The position numbers and the translations under genes were made by a program. The notes under the pieces were generated by a model. It had not been told where the DNA came from and did not search any database. It saw only the letters and a program-made list of their open reading frames with translations. 64,000 bases of DNA from Megamerina dolium. Taxonomy: Eukaryota; Arthropoda; Insecta; Diptera; Megamerinidae. The stretch lies in the NCBI GenBank assembly GCA_963854835.1, contig OY978525.1, forward strand, positions 108,260,917 to 108,324,916, written 5' to 3'. This document shows, piece after piece, positions 57,781 through 64,000 of this stretch (its first letter is position 1; each line of letters opens with the position of its first letter).

Positions 57781-58806
57781 ATGTCGAACTTTGTTGCCTG
57801 AAAAAGTATTTTTGCGGGAAGTTCTTCTTCATTACTTTAATATGAAGGAAACTGCTGTCGAAAGTCATCATATTTTGGTGGAAATTTATGGTCAACCTGC
57901 TCTAGCTGAGCGAACGTGCCAAATGGGGTTTGCATGATTTAACAGTGATAATTTTGGCTTGGAAGACGAACAACGTCATGGGCAGGCAAAAAAGTTTGAA
58001 GATGAAGAACTGGAAGCATTACTCGATGAAGATTGTTGCTAAACATAAGGAGAGCTTACAAAATCTTTGGAGTCACTCAAGCAGTCATTTCAAAACGTTT
58101 AAAAACAGCCGGATACATTCAAAAGCAAGGAAATTGGGTGCCACATGAACCGAAGCCGAGAGCCGTTGAAAGGCAATTTTGCATGTCCGAAATGCAGCTG
58201 GAAAGCCACAAAAAGAAGTCATTTTTGCATCGGATTGTTGCTGGTGATGAAAAGTAGATCCATTATGACAACCCCAAGCACAAAAAATCATATGTGAAAC
58301 CTGGCCAACCAGCCAAATCAACGGCAAAGCCGAATATCTATGGCGCGAAGGTAATGCTCTGTATTTGGTGGGATCAGAAGGGTGTGCTGTATTATGAGCT
58401 GCTAAACTCGGGTGAAACCATCAATGGAGAAGGCTACCGAACACAATTAATCCATTTGAAGAGAACAATAGCCGAAAAACGCCCGTAATATGCGACCAGA
58501 CATGAGTCCATAATTTTCCATCATGACAATGCTCGGTCTCATGTTGCAACACCGGTCAAAAACTATTTGGAAAACAGCGGCTGGGAAGTTTTGGTTCACC
58601 CGCCTTATAGCCCTTACGTCTACCATATATTCCGATCGATGTAGAACGCCCTCACTGGAATAAGGTTTACATCAGAACAGTGTATTAAAAATTGGCTTGA
58701 TTCATTCTTGGCCACCAAACCAGCGCAGTTCTTTTGGGATGGAATCCACAAATTGCCAGAAAGATGGGAAAAAGTCATAGCTTCAGATGGGCAATACTTT
58801 GAATAA
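57781..58806 (+). pseudogene. mariner transposase, near full length
   Basis: 1026 bp from ATG (57781, MSNFVA-stop) to GQYFE-stop, equal to ~341 codons as in mariner transposases (~345). HTH 1 and linker are frame-shifted. KFEDEELEALLDED and ISKRLKTAGYIQKQGNWVPH are clear. GDEK-stop-IHYDNPKHKK holds the first catalytic Asp, with the invariant Trp replaced by a stop. VMLCIWWDQKGVLYYELLNS is intact. The second Asp is in FHHDNARSHVATPVK. The third-Asp motif is deleted: YSPYVYHIFRSM lacks the DLAPSD stretch. DGIHKLPERWEKVIASDGQ closes it. Terminal repeats were not found in the flanks. Confidence 0.88.
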
Positions 58807-59189
58807 TACTATTGTATATGTTTTTCTTAAACAACAACAACAACAACCCACTGGCAAGGTCAAGGATAGTGAAATATCTGCTATTGAATATTTTGGCTCA
58901 CAACAGACTCACATCTCCTATATAATATCAAGTATGAAATATTCAGAGGTAAATTAATGTGTCAAATGCATGTATATCTGAGAACATATTTGAGCAATTC
59001 ATCTACATAATTGTCAGAAGACATTAAATGGGCGTAAAAGTGATATATTTTATATTCAACTTTAAAGAAGACGGCAGCATTTTGATTGTTCATACTGTTG
59101 CTGGCCAGGCATATGTATAATTTCAAACGTACATACAATTCTTAAGCAAAAATAAAAAGATGTATAATTATTTTAACGTAGTGTATATA
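58807..59189. other. Spacer
   Basis: AAC patch near 58832-58848, otherwise nothing recognised. Confidence 0.5.
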
Positions 59190-60110
59190 CAGGGTGATTT
59201 TTTAAGAGCCTTCGGATTTGATTTAAAAAACATATAAATTTTGTAGAAATGCATGAAATCTTTATTTGAGTGGATAGTACGATCTATATAATTCAATGTT
59301 TAAAGATGATTTCATGTAAATGTTGACCGCGGCTGATTCATACGCTGAGTCCAATTTTGGCATACTCTCTGCAACATATCTGCCGGTATCTTACGCATAA
59401 ATGCTTTAATATTGACTTCCAGTGCATAAACCGTCGCTATAGACATGAGCCTTAAAATAGCCCCACAAAAAATAGTCTAAAGACATTAAATCGCACGATC
59501 TAGGCGGCCAATTGACCGGCCCCAAATGTGAAATAAACTATTCACCGAACTCGCCTCTCAATTGGACCATTATTTCGCGTGATGTGTGGCATGTGGCATC
59601 GTCTTGTTGAAACCACATGTCAGCCAAGTCCAGCTCTTCCATTTTGGGCAAAAAACTTCGTAATCATCGCATGGTAGCGGTCGCCATTCACATTAACGTT
59701 CCTGCTTTCGTCGTCTTTGAAAAAGTACGGTCCAATGATGCCACCGACCCATAACCCAAACCAAACAGTGCATTTTTCGGCATGCATTGACAGTTCTTGC
59801 AATGCTTCTTGATTGTTCACGTATGCATTCAACCAGAAATGAGCTTCCCCGCTGAACACAATTTTCCGATAAAGAAGTGAATCTTCATCCAACTTCACCA
59901 GCGTCCATTCACCAAAAATTAGCCTTTGTGGAAGGTCGTGTAGCTTCAATTCTGGCACCAGCTGTATTTTAAGAGGTTTTATACCCAAATGCGGCCGCAG
60001 AAATTTCCACTTAGTGGAGTAACACAGGCCCAATTGCTGCGAACGGCACCGAATCGATATTTCACGGTCATCAACAGCACTGGCAGATACAGCAGCCTCA
60101 TGAAAAACTG
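59190..60110 (-). mobile_element. DUF4817-type mariner-like element, one end missing
   Basis: The plus-strand left end is CAGGGTGATTTTTTAAGAGC, next to TATA, a typical terminal repeat of this Tc1/mariner subgroup. The minus-strand transposase fills the rest. The right side stops at ~60110 inside the coding region (FHEAAVSASAVDDREISIRC), so the 5' HTH domain and the second terminal repeat are gone. Confidence 0.85.
59310..60105 (-). pseudogene. DUF4817-type transposase, first catalytic Asp lost
   Basis: SQQLGLCYSTKWKFLRPHLG, QLVPELKLHDLPQRLIFGEW and KIVFSGEAHFWLNAYVNNQE: the usual FSDEAHF has become FSGEAHF, so the first catalytic Asp is replaced by Gly. VWFGLWVGGIIGPYFFKDDE and GDRYHAMITKFF follow, then a frameshift at ~59640. 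QQDDATCHTSRE (second Asp) and WPPRSCDLMSLDYFLWGYF (third Asp) are present downstream in another frame, and the C-terminal IPADMLQRVCQNWTQRM is readable. It belongs to the same superfamily as 27620-28485 but to a different subfamily. Confidence 0.86.
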
Positions 60111-61529
60111 TATATAAAAAAAAATTCTGAAAATATGAAAATTTTCACATGAAATAAAATATGAAACTATATATATTGCACATAAGTAGTTTTTGGGATA
60201 TTGTCAAATTATTTGTTCTTTCTTTCAGTCAATGAAACGAGAAAACAGAAAAAAGCCACAAACAATAAGCAAGCACATCGAATATTATTGAATATTAGGA
60301 TACAAACACTATTACATAAGAGAATGTACAATGAAGTGTAAATAATTCTCAAAGTATTGAAGCAAAATAGAGAAAATAGATAAAAATCATTGGACTTGAA
60401 TGGTCCAATATACTATGTACAAGCATATATCGATTGCTTTTGGTCAGTTTGCTTTTTGATGCGTTTTTTTTTTTTTTGTTTTGTTTTTGCCTTACCAACG
60501 ACGATATGGGTTTTTTTGTTTTCTTGCCTAGCTGTTTGCTTGGTTGAATTTATTGTGATAGTATGAAATGTAGTAGTATTGAAACATGTACGCACGTATG
60601 CCTAAAACTATTGGCAAGCTCTTACTGTTGAATATAGAATATAATAAAATAATAAACAACTTTTGCTTTTCACACTTGCATGAATCGATTTGAGCAAAAT
60701 CATACTTTTTCTACTCTTCTCGACTACTCCTAAGTTCCGAGTTCCTCTTTGTATACATTTCATGTTCATAATCATTATCACTATCATCATTGCTATCATC
60801 ATTGTCACGATTATCATCACTAGACACTAACACACAAAAACACACACATGCATACAGTTAGTGTCACCATGGACAATGTACGTGTTTGACATTTGTGATT
60901 ACAGAGTTCACGTATCTTCAGCATATCATCATTTTCAAACGTATTGATATCCTTTTTAGTACTGCTGATACTGGCAGCAGCTTATTCAATAACTTAACTA
61001 ACCACAATTGTTTGTCATTGAATCTGATTACTTTAGCTGAGTCTTTTTTGTCACCAACCACTGTGCTCTATAGCAAAATATCTTTTTATCTTAGCTTAGC
61101 AACAAAAACACCTAAAAAAAAAAATGAAGATCAAACTAAAAGAAAACAAAAAAAAAAAAAATATTGAAAATTGAAGAATTTCTCAGCAAGCAGTTTTTAT
61201 TGAAAAAAAAACACAATTTTTTTTTTCTTAAACAACCAACTTTGTATGGCGAACATGTAATGATGAATAATACATATACTTATACACATGTAGTAGTTAC
61301 ACGTGTGTGTGTGTGTATGTGTAAATAGTTTTGGGAAAATGTGAATCTAAATTTTTTATTATTGAAATGAAATTTCAATTCGTGTCTCACTTTACACTTT
61401 CACACTTTTACCAAATAGTTTTTGTGATATTTATTTTTCTGAAATTCTATTTTGGGATAATTTAAAATAGAAGGTACACTAGGTGGCGCTAGACTACTAA
61501 GTGATATAGAATAATCAATTTTTAAAATC
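60111..61529. other. AT-rich spacer with A/T runs
   Basis: T run near 60466-60478, ATC-rich patch at 60765-60818 and GT repeat near 61303-61316. No gene. Confidence 0.6.
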
Positions 61530-61759
61530 TAGTTTTTCTAGTTCTGTTTCAGTCTGCCTTCTCCAAGTGTGTGTAGGAACTACTGCCCTGAGGGTTCCAC
61601 ATTATGGCTCGTCTAGCAATGACGTCAGGTAGTTTTTGCAAGGTATGTCCATGTATATCCAATATTTTTCATTTTGATAGGAAATTGTTCAGGCAAAGAC
61701 CATAGCCGGGCGTTTGTGATCGTGTTTGGCCAAAATATTTTAATAATTTGGCGAAGGCA
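61530..61759 (-). pseudogene. LINE ORF2 C-terminal piece (left half of interrupted host LINE)
   Basis: Minus strand: LRQIIKIFWPNTITNARLWS then LPEQFPIKMKNIGYTWTYLA, and in a shifted frame DVIARRAIMWNPQGSS. This is the post-RT region found in many invertebrate LINEs (INRCLR.I..IFWPN.I.N..LW). It is the continuation of the LINE at 63661-64000, separated by the 61772-63648 insertion. Confidence 0.82.
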
Positions 61760-61771
61760 GCATTTGTTAAT

Positions 61772-63608
61772 CTGCTTATGCAGAACACTGCCCCACTTGA
61801 TGATACATGCGCACGGCGGACACATATATCCCACTCCATGACTACTGCTGCCGAGGAGGTAATCGGTTACTACTGGCCTCTGAGGAATGAGTGGTATGAT
61901 CAGGAGTGTCGCGACGCTACCGCAGAGAAAGACGCCGCCTACAGAAAAGCCCTGCGTGCAGGCGCAACGCGAGCTGTAAAGGAGCGGTACAGAGAGAAAA
62001 GGAGTGCAGAGAGACGTCTTTTCAGGTTAAAGAAAAGAGAACAGGAGATAGAGATGTGTACCGACAAGAATGAGACTCGAAAATTCTTCGAAAAGATCAA
62101 GCGCCTGAGTGGAGATTTAAATTCCGGAGCCTCTTCTTGTCGTGATGGAAATCGGAATCTGGTTACAGATGTCCAGAGTGTACTGAGACTATGGAGGGAA
62201 CACTTCTCCACGTTACTGAATGGCGATGCTACGAACAATTCCGCCAGTGGAGGAGATTGCCCGATAACCCCAATTACAGATGATGGTGTTGATGTTTCAC
62301 CATTCGACTATGACGAGGTTGATGTTCACCCGCATGTGATGATTGGCCTGATGATTGGAGGCTCAATGTTCTCTGTCCTGTACATAAAAAAGGAGACCCC
62401 ACAATTTGCGCCAACTACCGTGGAATAAGTCTCCTGAGCATCGCATACAAGGTTCTATCGAGCATACTGTGTGAAAGGTTGAAGCCTATGCTCAGCAATC
62501 TGATTGGACCGTATCAGTGTGGCTTCAGAACTGGTAAATCCACCATCGATCAGATTTTCACACTGCGCCAAATCCTGGAGAAGACCCAAGAAAAACAGAT
62601 CGACACACACCACCTATTTGTTGATTATAAAGCCGCTTTCGACAGTCCGGTAAGGGATTACCTCTACGCAACAATGTTTGAGTTAGGTATTCCTGCAAAG
62701 CTCATTCGACTTTGTAGAATGACACTGCATAACTCCCGTTGTGCAGTGAAAATTGGGAAGGACCTCTCTGCACAGTTTAATACCGAACGAGGTTTCAGAC
62801 AAGGTGTTTCGTTATCGTGCGACTTCTTCAATCTTATCAATCAATCAGTCAGGGCATCATTCTCAGGGCAGTCAGGGCAGCATTCTCAGAGTTGGAAAGA
62901 GAGTCGCGTCGGATGGGTCTCACGGTGAACGAGGGCAAGACGAAGTATCTAATGTCAACAAACAAAGAGTTCCGGCGTCTTGGACAGCACGTCACTGTTG
63001 ACCACTACGCTTTTGAAGTAGTAAGGGACTTTGTCTATCTTGGAACCATCATTAACAGCAGTAATGACGTCAGCTTGGAGATCATGCGTAGGATAACTCT
63101 TGCTAACAGGTGTTACTTTGGGCTAAGTAAGCAATTGAGAAGTCGAGCTCTCTTTCGAAGAACGAAAACTACACTCTACAAGTCTCTGATCATGCCTGTC
63201 CTAACATATGGCGCTGAAGCCTGGACAATTTCCACCTCGGATGAGCGAATGCTTGGAGTTTTCGAGAGAAAAGTCCTACGCAAGATCTTTGGACCTATTT
63301 GCGTTGGTGGCGAGTACCGAATAAGGTACAACCATGATCTGTACGAGCTGTATGCTGATATTGACATAGTAAAGCGCATCAAAATCCAGCGGCTGCGCTG
63401 GCTAAGTCATGTCGTGCGAATGGAAGAACACGCTCCAGCTAAGAAGGTATTATATTCGGAACCCGCTGGAGGACGACGCAGAAGAGGAAGACCAAACCTC
63501 CGGTGGAAAGACCAAGTACTAGAGAACCTGACGGCGCTTGGAATTTCTAACTGGCGCCAGCTAGCCAAGAACAGAGATGGCTGGAGAAGCATATTATTTT
63601 CGGCCTAA
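61772..63608 (+). pseudogene. RTE-like reverse transcriptase, three frames, YADD deleted
   Basis: Frame 1 (to 62428): NEWYDQECRDATAEKDAAYR, RSAERRLFRLKKREQEIEMC and NETRKFFEKIKRLSGDLNSG, then DYDEV, where the KNNKAAGAD motif is deleted. PTICANYRGISLLSIAYKVL is in a second frame. Frame 2 (62479-62928): MLSNLIGPYQCGFRTGKSTI, THHLFVDYKAAFDSPV (motif A) and ERGFRQGVSLSCDFFNLI (motif B). The segment that carries MAYADD in the 43225 copy is absent and replaced by two near-identical GCAGTCAGGGCAGCATTCTC-like repeats. Frame 3 (62817-63608): KTKYLMSTNKEFRRLGQHVT, GAEAWTISTSDERMLGVFER, RIKIQRLRWLSHVVRMEEHA and NWRQLAKNRDGWRSILFSA-stop. Inactive. Confidence 0.9.
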
Positions 63609-63648
63609 ATCGATATTCGGTTGTTATGGCCACATAATGCAAATGAAT
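61772..63648 (+). mobile_element. RTE-like LINE, 1877 bp, 5'-truncated
   Basis: Flanked by 12-bp duplications GCATTTGTTAAT at 61760-61771 and 63649-63660. It begins in the linker before the reverse transcriptase and ends ...GGCCACATAATGCAAATGAAT. Largest of four copies of this family in the window (also 8463, 43225, 55368). Confidence 0.93.
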
Positions 63649-63660
63649 GCATTTGTTAAT

Positions 63661-64000
63661 GAAAACCTGCACCGCTTGTATATCTTTCGCGACCGGATTC
63701 CAAGTCTCACAACCGTATAGCAACGCCGATTTTACGTTCGAGTTGAACATTTTTAGTTTGGTGCGTTTTAGTTTTAAAATGATGCTCGACCTCCACACTG
63801 GCAACGAACCCTCAAAAGCTTACCTTTGGCTAGTCGGTTAGTGACATCTGCAGACGAACCGCCACTCTTGTCAAGCATGCAACCCAAGTAATCGAAACGT
63901 TCCACGTTCTCCAGTGGTTTGCTATAGATGAAGAAATCCCGGTTGCACTCGGTGGTTATACGAAGGACTTTGGTTTTATCAATATTTATTCTTAGACCAG
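63661..64000 (-). pseudogene. LINE ORF2 region (right half of interrupted host LINE, off window edge)
   Basis: Minus strand from the window edge: GLRINIDKTKVLRITTECNR, then ENVERFDYLGCMLDKSGGSS and DVTNRLAKGK, and after a frameshift MPVWRSSIILKLKRTKLKMF and NSNVKSALLYGCETWNPVAK with IQAVQVFINKC. This is the post-catalytic RT/thumb region of a LINE different from the inserted RTE-like element. The catalytic core would lie right of 64000. Confidence 0.83.

Overview
This window looks like intergenic or intronic DNA from a dipteran insect, most likely a higher fly such as a tephritid fruit fly. That placement is inferred from three things: very AT-rich DNA, abundant CA/AAC/GAT microsatellites with TACATACATA-type runs, and a transposon load (mariner, DUF4817-type mariner, piggyBac, RTE-, R1- and Jockey-like LINEs) typical of such flies. 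I find no convincing host protein-coding gene, rRNA, tRNA gene or CRISPR array. Nearly every long open frame with recognisable homology belongs to a decayed transposable element.

Layout. 1-1838: hAT-like terminus candidates, then simple repeats. 1839-3056: mariner with paired ends and TA duplication. 3057-8450: AT-rich with microsatellites. 8463-8660: 5'-truncated RTE-like LINE with a perfect 12-bp target duplication. 11322-11735: dispersed repeat shared with 54300-54750. 12312-12538: mariner scrap. 12719-13020: 3' end of an I/Loa/Jockey-group LINE (minus). 14841-15798: second mariner. 19615-20352: piggyBac remnant flanked by TTAA. 20608-20964: SINE. 23157-23715, 24728-25021 and 31885-32460: inverted-repeat (foldback) elements. 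27511-28599: DUF4817-type mariner. 28753-29121: SINE. 30507-31706: third mariner. 32677-34303: Jockey-group LINE (minus).

37694-38010: SINE. 38055-39920: mariner split by an R1-like LINE (38581-39525). 40044-40948: SINE split by an LTR-like insertion (40124-40623). 43225-44805: RTE-like LINE (minus). 45300-47935: LINE 3' fragment, Tc1-like remnant, two copies of a TTAA-cored repeat, and a LINE RNase H region. 49500-50930: mariner split by a SINE (50190-50512). 51230-51890: degenerate ~150-bp periodic repeat. 54868-55672: Jockey RT fragment joined to an RTE fragment. 56690-57610: Jockey-group LINE 3' half (+). 57781-58806: mariner transposase pseudogene. 59190-60110: second DUF4817-type element. 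61530-64000: LINE (minus, running off the right edge) interrupted by a 1.9-kb RTE-like LINE (61772-63648).

The biology here is the history of the elements. Four nested insertions can be read directly from target-site duplications, three of them restoring the interrupted host reading frame when removed. Every transposase or reverse transcriptase carries stops, frameshifts or deletions, so all look dead. The most interesting item is a tRNA-derived SINE family with at least five substantial copies plus a fragment, several ending in a T-rich tail, whose copies date other insertions.
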